A stretch of 64,000 nt of DNA from NCBI RefSeq assembly GCF_040412425.1, contig NC_089781.1, positions 56,637,468-56,701,467 on the forward strand, read 5' to 3'. Shown one piece after another: positions 34,413-45,609 of the stretch. Within the stretch, counting starts at the first letter, position 1. Each line of letters begins with the position of its first letter. The stretch is from Macrobrachium rosenbergii (lineage: Eukaryota; Arthropoda; Malacostraca; Decapoda; Palaemonidae). Below the pieces are notes generated by a model, which saw only the letters and a program-made list of their open reading frames with translations, was not told where the DNA came from and did not search any database. A program made the position numbers and the translations under genes.

Positions 34413-34520
34413 GTTAGCTTTAGAGACCGCTAACCCTTAGTCTCCTTTTGCCTTTACAGTCTTATATTGACATATCGGCAGTTGGAGAATATTTTCAGTA
34501 AATCTTCCTCTTTCTTTCAG

Positions 34521-36633
34521 TCTGACCGCATTATCCGCGACTCTTAAGCTGTCGACCCTGAAGGTCTGGGTCGGCAGGTTTGGGAGGAATGTTGCGTCGG
34601 GGAAGCCGTACATCCTGTCAGAGGAGATATGTAATCTCCTCTACCCCGGAGCCCGGATCTCAGCTGCAGTGCCGGCGGAAGTAGCCGCCCCTATAATTGA
34701 ACGGATCCGGGAGGAGACGCAACCCTCCCAAGAAGACACCCTGTGCGGACCGGTGGCGGAGGAGGTGGCGGCCATCAATATCCACCTCGAACCAATGAGC
34801 GTCGATCCAGACCACCAGGTAGAAGGTAAGGTGGTAAGTGAGGCAGTGGGGGAGAGTATTAGTAGTCCCTTTTTGGTTCTCCTTCTTCCTCTTCATCATT
34901 TCAAGGGTTTCACAAATCAGCTATCCTTGAGGACAGAACGAGGTCTGTTGTCCCCAAGGTGAAATCCTTGAAAAAGAAGGACTTACCTAAGTCCTCTAGA
35001 CCTCAAAGGTCTAATCCGTCCAGCTCCCTCAAGGTCGTCACTGGCTCTTAACCCAGTGGCGTCCTCTAGTAAGGCTACTCCCCCGCCCAAGGGGTCGAGA
35101 TCCAGGACATCTAAGGCTGATCCTCCACAGCCTATCTTTGACCCTGAGGCCTTTGCAGAACTTCTGATGCAGAAGTTAGATAAGAAGGTTGAGGCCAGGA
35201 TTCAAGACCTTTCCTCCCAGCTCACTTCGAGCCTACATGACTCTGGTGAATCTGTCAAGTCATTGGCAGAGAGGATGCAGACCTAGGAAAGCTTGCTCTC
35301 CGGGTCTATGCGCTCCGGATTAACAGGACAATCCTACGTTGTTCCAGATGCCTCCAGACTGCCCCCCTTTGATAAGGGAAACCCGTGGTGGCTGGCTCTT
35401 CATGCTCCTCTCCACAATGATACCCTGACCATCGAGGGCTTGGGAACGCATCGGTTGGAGGAACTGGAGTTCTTTCCACCCGACCTGGTGCCTCCCTACC
35501 CAGGTTATGCCAGGCTTACAGAGGAAGCCTGGATCAGATCAGACAAGGTCCCGAAGGAGACGGTTATCATCCCCAGGGACCAAGCCCAATCCACCTTGAT
35601 GCGCGCTCTCACTGAATGGGAGTGTGAAAATACTAAGCTTACCCCCTTTAAGGGGACTTTCACGATGTTCTCGGTAGGTGACTCCATCCCTACCCCCTGC
35701 ACGACTAAGATCGCAGTACTGACTAGTCAGGCAGGAATCGAGGGTAAGCCGCTGCCTCAACTCTGGGAGACAGATCCCACCTCTCTCGTCTTCCCTGGAG
35801 ATTCGGAATTTTGGTCGGGAGCTCCGTCCACATTCACAGTGGGCAAACTCGACCCCGAGTGCGCCTCCACTCTCTTTAGTGAACAGTTTCCCAAGCTGCC
35901 GGAGGCCCTTCTGAAGGCAGAGTTCGAGGCCAGATGCAGGTTAAGTCGCTCCCTGCATTCCATTACTATTAAGGAGGTGACAGCGGTAACTTACGCTGAA
36001 GAACCTCTTTTCCAGGTCCAGACCAAATCCCTGTTTGCGGCATTCCAGGCAGACCTGTATGATTTTTTAGTGGCAAGACTAAACTGCAGGAGACACATCT
36101 TTGCGGATGCCACTATTAGACACGAACCCAATAGACTCATGAAGAGTTCTATCTGGGGTCCGAATATATTCCCGGAGACTGAGGTCAACAACGTTCTGGC
36201 GGAGGCAACCAGAGCGAATCAGAGCCTTCGCTCCCGCTGGGGTCTCCCCTTTAAAAGGAAGGCCACTGAGTCTGCCAGACCTCAAGCCAGGGATAGGAAA
36301 AGGTTCAGGAGGTACAGGAAACCTCAGACCCAAACTATGCTTCAGGCTGTACCGGTCTCTCAGATCGGACAGCCCTCAACCTCCAAAGCCCAGCCTCAGC
36401 AACAGTTTGTTCTGATGCAGCCGGCTCAGCAGACCCTTGCTTCGCCAACCTTTGTGGCGTCCCCAGCTTTCAACGCTTCGTTTGAAAGCCAGGGGGCGTT
36501 TCGGGGCTTTAACAGGCATGCGAGGGGAAGCAGAGCCCGAGCCACCTTCAGAGGTAGGGCTGCATCACGTTCCCTTTCACGGGGAAGAGGAAGCCGAGGA
36601 GGTAGAGGAAGTAAGCCCTCTCCCGCTCAATGA
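34521..36633 (+). pseudogene. Gag-like main exon of element C
   Basis: From the acceptor at 34520 the frames give ILSEEICNLLYPGARISAAV, IIERIREETQPSQEDTLCG, a Ser/Pro/Lys linker, and from 35293 a 446-residue open frame. That frame includes PFKGTFTMFSVGDSIP, IFADATIRHEPNRLMKS and an Arg/Gly-rich tail (RGSRARATFRGRAASR). A frame change near 34960-35050 and an in-frame TAG at 35284-35286 interrupt it. It overlaps the RT region by ~200 bases in another frame. Confidence 0.75.
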
Positions 36634-36639
36634 GTTTCC

Positions 36640-38350
36640 TCAGGTGGGCGGGAGGTTACATCTTTTCCGGGACCGTTGGACCTTCAGTCCGTGGGCCCAC
36701 AGCATAGTTTCAAAGGGTCTGGGATGGAGCTGGTGCAGAGGGCCTCCTCCCCTAGTCAGGTTCCATCAGCCTCCATCCAAAGCCCTCCTGGAATTTGTAG
36801 AAGACCTTTACCAAAAGAGGGCAATAAAGAGAGTGAGGCACCTGAAATTTCAAGGCCGGCTATTCAGTGTTCCGAAGAAAGACTCTATCCAGCAAAGAGT
36901 AATTCTAGACTTGTCTCGTCTCAATTCATACATTCAATGTGACAAGTTTTGCATGCTTACAATCTCGCAGGTGCGGACCCTACTTCCCATGGGGCCGTCA
37001 CCACCTCTAATAGATCTTTCAGACGCTTTATTATCACGTCCCGATTGCGAGAAACTTCTCTCCTTACCTAGGATTCAGACTAGGGAAACAAGCATACTCT
37101 TTCAGAGTCATGCCATTCGGCTCAACATAGCGCCAGAATTTTCACCAAACTGGCAGAAACAGTAGTCCAAAACTACGGGCCCAAGGGGATTATGTTAGCC
37201 GCATACCTGGACGATTGGATAATTTGGGTACCCAACGCCAAGGAATGTCGGAAAGCAACGACCATAGTGATCAAATTCCTGGAATACTTAGGTTTTCAAA
37301 TAAACAGGAAGAAATCCAGCCTAGTTCCGGAGGCTCAGTTTCAGTGGTTAGGAATCCAATGGGATCTGGACACTCACAAACTGTCACTTCCGCCAGCCAA
37401 AAGGAGGGAAATAGCCAAAGCTACCAGGCAATTCCTCAAAAACAAAAAAGCCTCCCGTCATACCCAGGAAAGAGTCCTGGGTTCTCTTCAGTTCGTGTCA
37501 GTAACAGATTTGCTGCTGAAAGCCAAACTGAAAGATATAAACAGGGTATGGCGGAGACGAGCCAACAGCAGATACAGAGACAAGATGTCTCTAATTCCGC
37601 CGGTGTTGAGGAAGAGGCTTCGACCATGGTCAACAGTCAAGAGTTTGTCAAGGTCAGTGCCTCTCCATTTTCCCCCTCCATCATTGAGCGGGTGGGGAGG
37701 ATATTCCCAACTCAGGAAAGTTCAGGGAACATGGTCAACCATGTTCCGCCAGTTCCATATCAACATTCTAGAAGCAATGGCAGTATTTCTAACTCTAAAG
37801 AAACTGCGTCCAACCAGGCAGATTCATATCAGACTGGTACTGGACAGTGCAGTAGTTGTACATTGCATAAACAGGGGGGCTCCAAGTCGAGCCGGATCAA
37901 TCAAGTAATGATCGCAATTTTCTCTCTGGCAAGGAAACATCGTTGGCACCTGTCAGCTACTCATCTAGCAGGTGTCCGGAATGTCATTGCAGATTCACTA
38001 TCCAGGACAACTCCGCTGGAGTCGGAATGGTCATTGGACAAAGCATCATTTGAGTGGATTTGTCTTCAGGTACCAGGTCTCCAGGTGGACCTGTTTGCCA
38101 CAGAGAGCAACCACAAACTTCCGTGTTACGTTGCTCCCAATCTAGACCCTGTAGCTCACTCCACGGATGCGATGTCAATAGACTGGAACAGGTGGCAAAG
38201 GATCTATCTGTTTCCACCAATAAACCTGTTGATGAAAGTTTTACACAAACTCAGCTCATTCAAAGGTCAAGTAGCACTTGTGGCACCCAACTGGCTGAAG
38301 AGCAACTGGTTTCCTCTTCTTCTAGAGTTGAAACTCCGGCGCATACAAAT
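36640..38350 (+). pseudogene. Reverse transcriptase-RNase H of element C, frameshifted
   Basis: RT blocks: LFRDRWTFSPWAHSIVSKGL, FSVPKKDSIQQRVILDLSRL, IDLSDA, and AAYLDDWIIW with YLDD codons at 37204-37215. A one-base insertion near 37030 shifts the frame after IDLSDA. RNase H blocks follow: HINILEAMAVFLTLKKLRP, DSAVVVHCINRG, then in another frame HLAGVRNVIADSLSR and VDLFATESNHKLP. A short deletion near 37680 removes the VIHTDAS block seen in B, so a first RNase H catalytic Asp is missing in this copy. Confidence 0.83.
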
Positions 38351-39409
38351 CCCCAGTCCAAGGTTGACACAAATAGTACAAACTCGGACTTTGTCAGCTT
38401 CCTCAAGAATTCTGAATGCCCTAGCTTTATGGACTTCATGACGTTTGCAGCTCAGAAAGACACTAACATTGATCCTATTAATACACTATTCATAGAATCA
38501 GACAAGAGGGAATCTACCCTCAGACAATATGACTCAGCAGTTAAAAAGTTAGCATTATTTCTGAGGGAATTCGAAGCTCAGGGAATGACCACAAACCTTG
38601 CAATTTCCTTTTTCAGGTCATTATTTGAGAAAGGACTAGCCTCTAGTACTATTACTACAGCAAAATCTGCTTTAAGGAAAATATTTTTACATGGCTTCAA
38701 TATCATCCTTACAGATTCATATTTTTCGTCAATTCCTAAAGCATGCGCTCGTCTTAGACCGGCAACCTGTCCCCACACGGTTTCCTGGTTCTTAAATGAC
38801 ATACTTAAATTAGCATCAGACACTGATAATGAACTGTGTTCATACTCGAGTCTGTTAAGGAAAACGTAATTTTTAATTAGCCTAGCCTCAGGTGCCAGAA
38901 TTTCTGAACTGTCTGCTCTCTCTAGAGAACCGAACCATGTTGATTTCCTCCCGTCAGGAGAAGTTCTGTTGTCTCCGGATCTCAAGTTCCTAGCTAAGAA
39001 TGAAGATCCACAAAATAGATGGTCCCCTTGGAAGGTTATCCCCCTTCCACAGGATCTGTCCTTGTGCCCAGTTAACACTTTAAAAGCTTACTTAAATAGA
39101 ACTTCTAATATAATGTCTGGCCCTCTTTTTGTTAGGGAAAATGGAGGAACCATATCTTTAAAGGCCATCAGGCAACAAATACTGTATTTCATAAAGCAAG
39201 CAAACCCGGATTCAGTACCTAGGGTACATGACATTCGAGCAGTGGCCACCTCCACTAATTATTTCCATAATATGAAATTTGATGACCTTAAAAAGTATAT
39301 GGGCTGGAAATCACCAACAGTGTTCAAACTCCACCATCTTAAAACTCTAGAGGCTCTTAAATACTCCACAGTGGCTGCAGGAAGTGTTGTTCCTCCTGCC
39401 CTAGACTAG
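38054..39409 (+). pseudogene. Tyrosine recombinase of element C, catalytic Tyr changed
   Basis: The frame overlaps the end of RNase H, then gives STLRQYDSAVKKLALFLREF, a TAA where E has leucine (38867-38869), SGARISELSALSREP with the first catalytic Arg, SPDLKFLAKNEDPQ, and HDIRAVATSTNYF. The last block is KLHHLKTLEAL: the codon at 39335-39337 is CAT (His) where E and A have TAT (Tyr). Together with the stop this predicts no strand-transfer activity. Confidence 0.85.
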
Positions 39410-39741
39410 CTTATGTAACCTTGCCTTATCCTGTCCTTTATTCCTCTCTCGCCTGCCTGCCTCATTTATTCGCCATGCCTTCTTCCTTTAAGTCAGGCAT
39501 GCTTCACAGCCTGACTCCTGACAGTTTTGCATATTTTGTTGTACCCTCTTTTTTGTTAGCCTTAAGTGTCTTGGTGTAATTATTTTGTCTGTGTGCCCTA
39601 TTTTGTTAATCATGCTTTATTATTGTTAATGCTTTGGGTTATTAAAACACAGTAATTTTCTTATAGTTTTATTTAGCTCCATTAAGATAATTCTTAGAGG
39701 GCTCCACCAAGCTTTTGTATGGCTGATTCTCTGTTATGATT

Positions 39742-39828
39742 TCACCGGGTGACACGGGTCGAGCCCAGAAAAGGGATTTTGACAAAGGAAAAATCTATTT
39801 CTAGGGGAAGACCTGTGTCACCCGGTGA
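39742..39828. repeat. ICR of element C
   Basis: TCACCGGGTGACACGGGTCG joins GAGCCCAGAAAAGGGATTTT and ends ACCTGTGTCACCCGGTGA. The left half complements 32000-32030 and the right half complements 40154-40211. Confidence 0.87.
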
Positions 39829-39877
39829 CCCATCCCTGTATTTCCTTTCCCCCCCTGAGTGGCATACCAAGCTTGGG

Positions 39878-40211
39878 GGGTGCTAACTTGGGATGTTGAC
39901 AAGATGGCAGCTGAGGTGGTGGTTGGCTGGGTAAAGAGAGTGAGGTATGTAACGGCTCCTCACTTTTAGGGGTTTTTGAGATTGGAGAGTTCTATAGGGC
40001 AGAGACCTGTGGCAGTGCACCACTCACCCTTTGTGTATAACGACACCATATAATGGCGTTCGATCCGGGGGTCGTAACCCTGGCATTATGTTTAGCTTTT
40101 CTCTGGTATATTTAGCAATTTTTATACCTAGGAATATGTGCTAAAGGATATTTCACCGGGTGACACAGGTCTTCCCCCAGAAATAGATTTTTCCTTTGTC
40201 AAAATCCCTTT
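39878..40211. repeat. Right (3') inverted terminal repeat of element C
   Basis: Starts near GTGCTAACTTGGGATGTTGA, contains AAGATGGCAGCTGAGG (one change from the A copy), and ends TTTGTCAAAATCCCTTT. It is nearly identical to 668-1000. Confidence 0.88.
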
Positions 40212-40241
40212 TATGATCATATTTTCTTTCTTTAAATCTTT

Positions 40242-40360
40242 AGCTGAAAGCCCTTATAGACAGCTGAAAGCCCTTATAGACAGCTGAAAGCCCTTATGGA
40301 CAGAGTCAACAGACTCTAAATCTAAGAGGGCTCCAAAGGGAAGTCAGGCTTACCTTACCT

Positions 40361-40411
<51 letters not shown>
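40242..40411. repeat. Three 20 bp repeats and a (GA)n microsatellite
   Basis: AGCTGAAAGCCCTTATAGAC is repeated three times (40242, 40262, 40282, the last with one change). An uninterrupted GA run follows at 40362-40411. Confidence 0.9.
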
Positions 40412-40412
<1 letters not shown>

Positions 40413-41184
40413 CCTTGATCTTTCCTACTATTACTGAATAGCCTACATGCTTTAAATGTTATGTGTCCATCCATCCACCCACATATAGGGCATTTGGTTT
40501 CTTTAATTACAGTGGTGCAAAGAATCTTGTCCAAAAACTGATGTTGAAAAAGTAAAATTGTTGCTACTAATGTAATGGGGTTATTGTCAAAACACTTAGG
40601 GTATGTAGGTTATTTATAATATTTCCAGTAAGAGTTTGTTAGTAGAAGAAATACTCTAGTTTTAGATTTTGTCACACATTAAAGCATTTCATTGTATTTT
40701 CAAATTATTTCAGCACTTATATAAGATTTGCCTGGTTAATTGTAGTTGTCTTTTTTTCAGATCCCATTTGTATAGCTCATTCAGTTTTATGTTGTTGTAC
40801 TGTTTTACATTTGTATTGAAAACTTATGTACTTAATTTTCATTTTCCTGTGTGTATAGTTGAGATATTAATCTTCAACAGCTGTTGTGAGACTTATTCAG
40901 CATTCGTGCTTGAATAGTGCTGATGCTGTACGAGGGGAAGTGGAGTTTTTGACTAATGACTGTAACCGGCGTATGGCACAAGTCATGTACCAGACAATTG
41001 TCATTGTCTATTACACAACGCTAATTCCTTGCTTTTTTGTTCCGGTAGGTGCTGTATTTATTTAGTGTTTTTTCATTAGCTTGTTGGATTTGTTTTTTCT
41101 TAACAGTGGTGAATTAGTTTGAGTATAAGATGAAATGATTACCTACAATGTATTTATACAATATTGAAAAGTTTTTTTTTTCAG
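40412..41184 (+). other. Probable intron of the TMEM39-like gene
   Basis: AT-rich sequence left of the first recognised exon, ending in a polypyrimidine tract (GTTTTTTTTTTCAG). No further TMEM39-like block was seen between element C and 41185. The gene's earlier exons must lie left of C or outside the window. Confidence 0.5.
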
Positions 41185-41282
41185 TCTTCATTATATTATG
41201 ATGTATCATGGGTTACTCTTCACACCTTGTTTGTCGCTACTACTTGCTTTATGTGGCACCTCCTTTACTGCTATCCTGCAAG
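41185..41282 (+). CDS. TMEM39: TMEM39-like membrane protein, internal exon
   Basis: Bounded by TTTTTTCAG (ending 41184) and GTAATT (41283). It encodes SSLYYDVSWVTLHTLFVATT and CFMWHLLYCYPA. The YYD-W pattern and the hydrophobic stretch correspond to the transmembrane segment of TMEM39 proteins that precedes the YCDLLH block. It ends in codon phase 2, and the split codon AG|A joins exactly to the next exon as Arg before YCDVLH. TMEM39 proteins are multi-pass ER membrane proteins; TMEM39A is linked to autophagy and phosphoinositide control. A or B paralog cannot be assigned. Confidence 0.75.
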
Positions 41283-41553
41283 GTAATTTCGTGTTAAACC
41301 TCTTAATAGTTTCTGTATGTTGTACAGTATATGTAATTTTCTGTTATATTACCAGCCTGAAAAATAAAATGACCTTTGATATTTCACTTTGGATATTTAG
41401 TAACAGTTTTCAACTCATATGAGGAATTAACGATAAATCGTATAGCTCCTTGCTCTTGTTATTTATCTGATTCAGGCATTTATGCTATGAAGTGTAGTAC
41501 AAAGGCATAGCTGAATTGGAGCCTGTAAGATGAAATGTCAATTTCTTTGACAG

Positions 41554-41761
41554 ATATTGTGATGTCCTCCATCGATCTTCCATGCATTTAGGTGGCTGGG
41601 CAAGAGTTGAGGGACGGTCAGCTCATGCTCCTTACAACCCTTGGTCTAATTCAGTACTTTGGCCTCAGGGTGCATTAGTTAAACACAACAGAGAATTATA
41701 TAGAGCAGAAGGTGCAACTAATGCAGCTGAACCTGGAAATACTACTCACGCAAGGCTATAT
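41554..41761 (+). CDS. TMEM39: TMEM39-like membrane protein, next exon
   Basis: Acceptor TTTCTTTGACAG ends at 41553; donor GTAAGT begins at 41762. The 69-codon exon reads YCDVLHRSSMHLGGWARVEG, HAPYNPWSNSVLWPQGALVK, HNRELYRAEGATNAAEPGNT and THARLY. The YCD-LH, HLG-W, WPQG-LV-H, LYRA and HARFY-type blocks are those of TMEM39 proteins. No stop or frameshift is present and both splice sites fit the consensus, so this looks like a functional host exon rather than a processed copy. Confidence 0.85.
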
Positions 41762-42732
41762 GTAAGTTCTCTTTTCTCTCATATTTTTGTGGTTAGGAAA
41801 GACAGAATGCTGCTTTACTTATAGCTAACTCTTGGTATTTCACAGTTTGTTTTTTTGCTGGTTTGAATTAAAATAAATTCACTAATGCCTTGCAGTGACA
41901 TACAGTAAGGAAATAGAAAATAAACAAAAGGCAAAATTTTTTGACCAATGTCACTCAATCTTTTTCCTCCTTCTTAGGAAATATGGTAATACAGTAATTC
42001 TGGATAAACCAAATGGAAAAATGTTAAATGTTATAAATATGCCTCAGAATCAGCAGAAAAAAATGGTTTTGTTACTGTTGAACATTATTGTAAATGATGC
42101 CAATTTAGCTCAAAACATGTTGTCAACAGGGAGAGAGAAGGAGTTATCACATACACATACAGTACTAGTCTGTTCTAATAATAAAAAAGTACCTCAAACT
42201 GCAGGTCAGGCCTCCATATTTGGCCTCATATATTCATGAAGTAAGACTCCTGTTGCATATAAGCACACAAAAACACAGTGCTTTATTTATAATTAAATGG
42301 AATAGAATTGTTACAATACAGTATGAACAGTTATACCCAGTTCTTTATTTAATTTGAAAATCACTAAAAATAGGAGACAGGTAAGGTTGCAAAGATGGTA
42401 ATAGCCCTGGCTGCTACTGCCTCTTGTAAGAAATTATAGGTACACCCAATCTTGCTTTAGGTTGGGTGTAGTCTTGCAGCAGTCACAAATTAACATTTAT
42501 AAAAAAAAATGGGGTAGGTTGTGTTTGTTGGAGTAACAAAAGAGAAAAAAGTTATCTCAAGGTAGCTGAAATAGTAAAAGATAAAGCTAATGAAATAGTA
42601 AGAAAACAAGAAATGCTACTTCATGGTTGCTTAAATAATAATAGTTACAAAAATGAGTAAGATCTTGGTTCCTGAAATAATAAATGAGTAAAAAGAATTG
42701 AGTTAACTCATGGTTGCTGAAATAGTAAAAAA
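41762..42732 (+). other. Intron or 3' flank of the TMEM39-like gene, no further exon seen
   Basis: The next expected exon would begin with an F-LFH-P-R-LNLL-like segment; none was found. An open frame at 41895-42239 has no resemblance to TMEM39. CACCCAATC...GATTGGGTG-like pairing near 42440 and degenerate copies of TGGTTGCTGAAATAGTAA at 42560-42730 are visible. Element G begins at 42733. Confidence 0.5.
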
Positions 42733-43120
42733 AACAGGTTTTGACGTAGGAAAAATCTATTCTTGGTAGCCACTGTGAGCTCTTGAAGGAGTTAGACTCC
42801 AATGGTCCCCCCAAGGCTCTCATTCTGTCGGCAGAATTATAGAATATAAAGGCCTCATGACAGGAGGGCTGTGCCTCCTGTCCTACAGTGACTGCATTGG
42901 TTTTCTCATCCCACTTGCACAGATGTGACAACTGTGCGTTTGTCGGCTACCTTCCTCATTACTCTCCTGGTCTGTGTAAGATAAATGTTCACCCCAGTCC
43001 CATGCCTTTTTGTCATGGAAAGCAGGTGGGTTTGGAGACTCACAGTGGCTATCAAAAATAGGTTTTTCCCACGTAAAACCAGTTTTTTGATAGCATGGCC
43101 ACTGTTCATCCTCAAATGAG
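42733..43120. repeat. 3' inverted repeat and ICR of element G
   Basis: The outer end reads ACAGGTTTTGACGTAGGAAA and GTAGCCACTGTGAGC. At 43033-43115, GACTCACAGTGGCTATCAAA and ACGTAAAACCAGTTTTTTGA lead into TAGCATGGCCACTGTTC, joining the complement of this end to that of the other (5') end. The same arrangement occurs in G' at 29566-29660. From 43120 to 43850 there is 3' untranslated sequence without a gene. Confidence 0.7.
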
Positions 43121-43849
43121 CTTACAAAAGAAACTGACAGGTAACAAAATGGCTTAGCTCCCAATAAATGAACCCCAACAACCCAGATAAATTTTTGGTC
43201 CAAAGCATAGTCACTGGATACCAATTAGGGCTTGGCAATAAACAGGAAACAATGCACAAACCAATACAGTATATGCATTATTCTTTGTGGTTGGAAGGTT
43301 GCTTACCTATGTTGGGTCTGGCTGTAGGATTATTGCACCTTCCCCAGCAATATCTCAGCGTGACCATAACTCCCATGGCAATAGTGTTTCAGGAATTTTT
43401 GATTCAAGGTAAAGTGACAGGTTATCAACCATTATCTTTATTTGATACCCATTAGGGTTTGGCAATAATGAACAGGAAACACATGAACCTATAAATGTAT
43501 TATCCCTTTTGATTCTATGATGACTTACCATGTCGGGTCTGGCTGCAGGATTACTGTGCCTTCACCAGTTCGGGAGTACTGCCATTATTAAGCACTCTGT
43601 TCATTATGGAGACTTCTTCGAAAGAAACATTTCCAAAGAAAGTTAATGATATACTCACCTTTTGGATGTCATGCAACTTAGGAAAGGAGCAAGGGGCTGC
43701 CTTTTTGATGAGGAACAGTGAAATAATTCTTACCCCATGTAGAGAGAATGGTTTATTTGTGCTAGGGTGTAGGAAAAGTAGGACTATCTGGGATGTTTAC
43801 CATGACATCTAGGAAAACCTTGAGTGCTTGAACCCAGCATAATATTTTA

Positions 43850-44600
43850 CATGAAGAAATACTGAGTTCCCTCATCAGAAAAAGGGGATTTTCCCTTTAA
43901 AAAGTCCTCATTCTTGGCCAGGAATGATAGGCCAAGAGACAACAGTAATTGACAACAAAGTGTACGAGTGATAAAATGTTGTTCCCGTGTAAGAGAGCCC
44001 AGTTTGCTAATTCGAGCTCCCGATGCTAAAGCAGTCAAGAAGACTGCCTTTTGAATCATATAAGTTCAAGTTGTATTGGGCCCACTGAATTGAGGGGATG
44101 ACAGGAGTCTAAGCACACTATTCAGGGACCAGTTAATAGGAAACCTTGCAGGAGCTGGTCTTTGCAGTGCAGAACACTGGAGAAGGGAAGTAACAATTTC
44201 TATATTAGATTCAATTCCAGAACCACAAAGCAAGGGTTCTGGCAGTGCTGCTTTGTATGCCATGTTTCTTGTAATAGCAGGGCACTTGTCCTCAAAAAGA
44301 TATATAAGAAATGTAGAACTATTTCAACAGAGATTTCAACTGGCTTCTCAGCATGGATGTAATAACCACAGTTTCCTTATTGCTACTGTCGGGTAAATAA
44401 AGTCCGTAGTTTTTGCTCTAGGTACCTAGCAATGTTGGGTGAGTAATCTGCATGGTAGATTACATTCATTAAAAACTTATGTGAAAGTCTGGGCTCAGAA
44501 AGGAAGGTGCGCAGATGACTTTCCCCCTTACTTTCTGGCATAGAACAGCAAACAATAATGAAACCAATTTCTTCGGCCAATTTTGTTTTACTAAGTGGTT
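43850..44600 (-). pseudogene. Tyrosine recombinase remnant of element G
   Basis: NWSLNSVLRLLSSPQFSGP (about 44085) precedes, after a stop, QKAVFLTALASGARISKLGS (about 44045), the first catalytic Arg box. LSFLAKNEDFLKGKSPF follows in the same region. Upstream, ARYLEQKLRTLFTRQ may be part of the SAM-like N-terminal domain. The H-x-x-R and tyrosine boxes are not readable, so the C-terminal half is probably deleted. Confidence 0.65.
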
Positions 44601-44619
44601 CCGTTGAGAGTTAGAAATT

Positions 44620-45029
44620 TGCTTAAAACCTTCAAATCTCAGGCAGTGGAACAAAGAGGTATATCATCCTCCATTTGTTCCAATCTTGTAGGAATGCACC
44701 TCTTGCTATCACCTGATTGTCCAGGTTTGGAGACACATACACTGGAAGTTGATGTTTCTTGCATGTGGGAAACAGGTCCACTTTCAGATGTGGAAACATG
44801 TTGACAATTAACTTAATAGAGTGTTTGTCCAACATCCACTCAGTTGAAGCTGTTGTATTCCTTGACAGGAGTTTGCTGTTACATTAAAAGACCCCATGAG
44901 GTGAATTGCAGACAAGTACCACTTTCTTACTTCAGCCGTCTGTAGGATAGATAGCATTACTGCATTGAGAGGGGCTGAGTGTAAACCCAACCTCTTGATG
45001 CAAGACATTGCAGTCATATTGTCTAGAAC
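44620..45029 (-). pseudogene. RNase H C-terminal part of element G
   Basis: Blocks in order: VLDNMTAMSCIKRLG with the second catalytic Asp, SAPLNAVMLSILQTAEVRKW, HLMGSFNVTANS (the Asp of the usual NV-AD-LS is Asn here), VDLFPTCKKHQLPVYVSPNL and DWNKWRMIYLFVPLP. It ends abruptly at the BEL/Pao insertion and continues at 62635. Confidence 0.75.
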
Positions 45030-45567
45030 TATTCTGACTCATTCAGAATAAGTATAGCATTTCAAATCGTCAATGTTGTCGTATAGCCTAAACGATCTGA
45101 AACGTACTGACCCAAATTGTAGCCTAAGTCTTATGCTACGACACCCAGTTTACTTCACTCTTATGTTAGTTTAAATTGTGATTATATTAATACATTGCGT
45201 TGTGTATATTAACTAAACTGACAATATGAACTTACTATCGGTGTATTCAATTGTTCCTAGCTCGATTTACAGTAGACTGCGTTAAAACTATGAAGTGACT
45301 AAGTTCACGGCCGTCTTTGACGGAAATGAAGCCTTCGACTAACTACCGTACGACAGCCAATACCGATAGTTAAGCAATATTACAAGTATACTTACAATTA
45401 ACACACGAAACAACTGAGACAATGTTTTTCACTACTAAATACAAACAGCGAAACATAATATCCTTCTACATAATACGCATTTCCACTGTACTTAAATTTA
45501 AAGAGAATACATAAAACTATACCACAACTTGCGGGAAAGTACAATCTCTCTTGTTGAAGTTTCGACA
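45030..45567 (-). repeat. 3' LTR of BEL/Pao element H
   Basis: Minus-strand start TGTCGAAACTTCAACAAGAG at 45567, end GAATGAGTCAGAATA at 45030. It aligns with the right LTR across GTATAGCATTTCAAAT and CTTAATATTG-type segments. This 538 bp copy is the cleaner one. Confidence 0.85.
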
Positions 45568-45590
45568 TACTCCCCGCAAGAAAACTTATG
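45568..45590 (-). other. Polypurine-rich tract before the 3' LTR of element H
   Basis: The minus strand reads CTTGCGGGGAGTA directly before the LTR start TGTCGAAAC. Position and purine content fit the plus-strand primer of an LTR retrotransposon. Confidence 0.5.
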
Positions 45591-45609
45591 CCTACATTAT
45601 TTACAATAG

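Larger units (their letters stand above)
32000..40211 (+). mobile_element. DIRS1-like retrotransposon C, near complete
   Basis: An 8.2 kb plus-strand element with both inverted repeats, leader, two-exon Gag-like gene, RT/RNase H, recombinase and ICR. The flanks share TTT (32000-32002 and 40209-40211), so the unoccupied site would read CATA-TTT-ATGA. It matches element A where they overlap and B throughout its coding part. The recombinase nucleophile is changed to histidine, with a stop and frameshifts elsewhere, so it is defective though recently inserted judging from low divergence. Confidence 0.93.

Noticed and set aside
40669..40917. Membrane-protein-like frame upstream of the TMEM39-like exon
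   Set aside because: Hydrophobic character comes from T-rich DNA; no TMEM39 block matches, and a preceding TTTTTTTCAG alone is weak evidence.
41895..42239. A further TMEM39 exon (114-residue frame)
   Set aside because: The residues do not match the F-LFH-P-R-LNLL segment expected after HARFY, and no good donor site follows.
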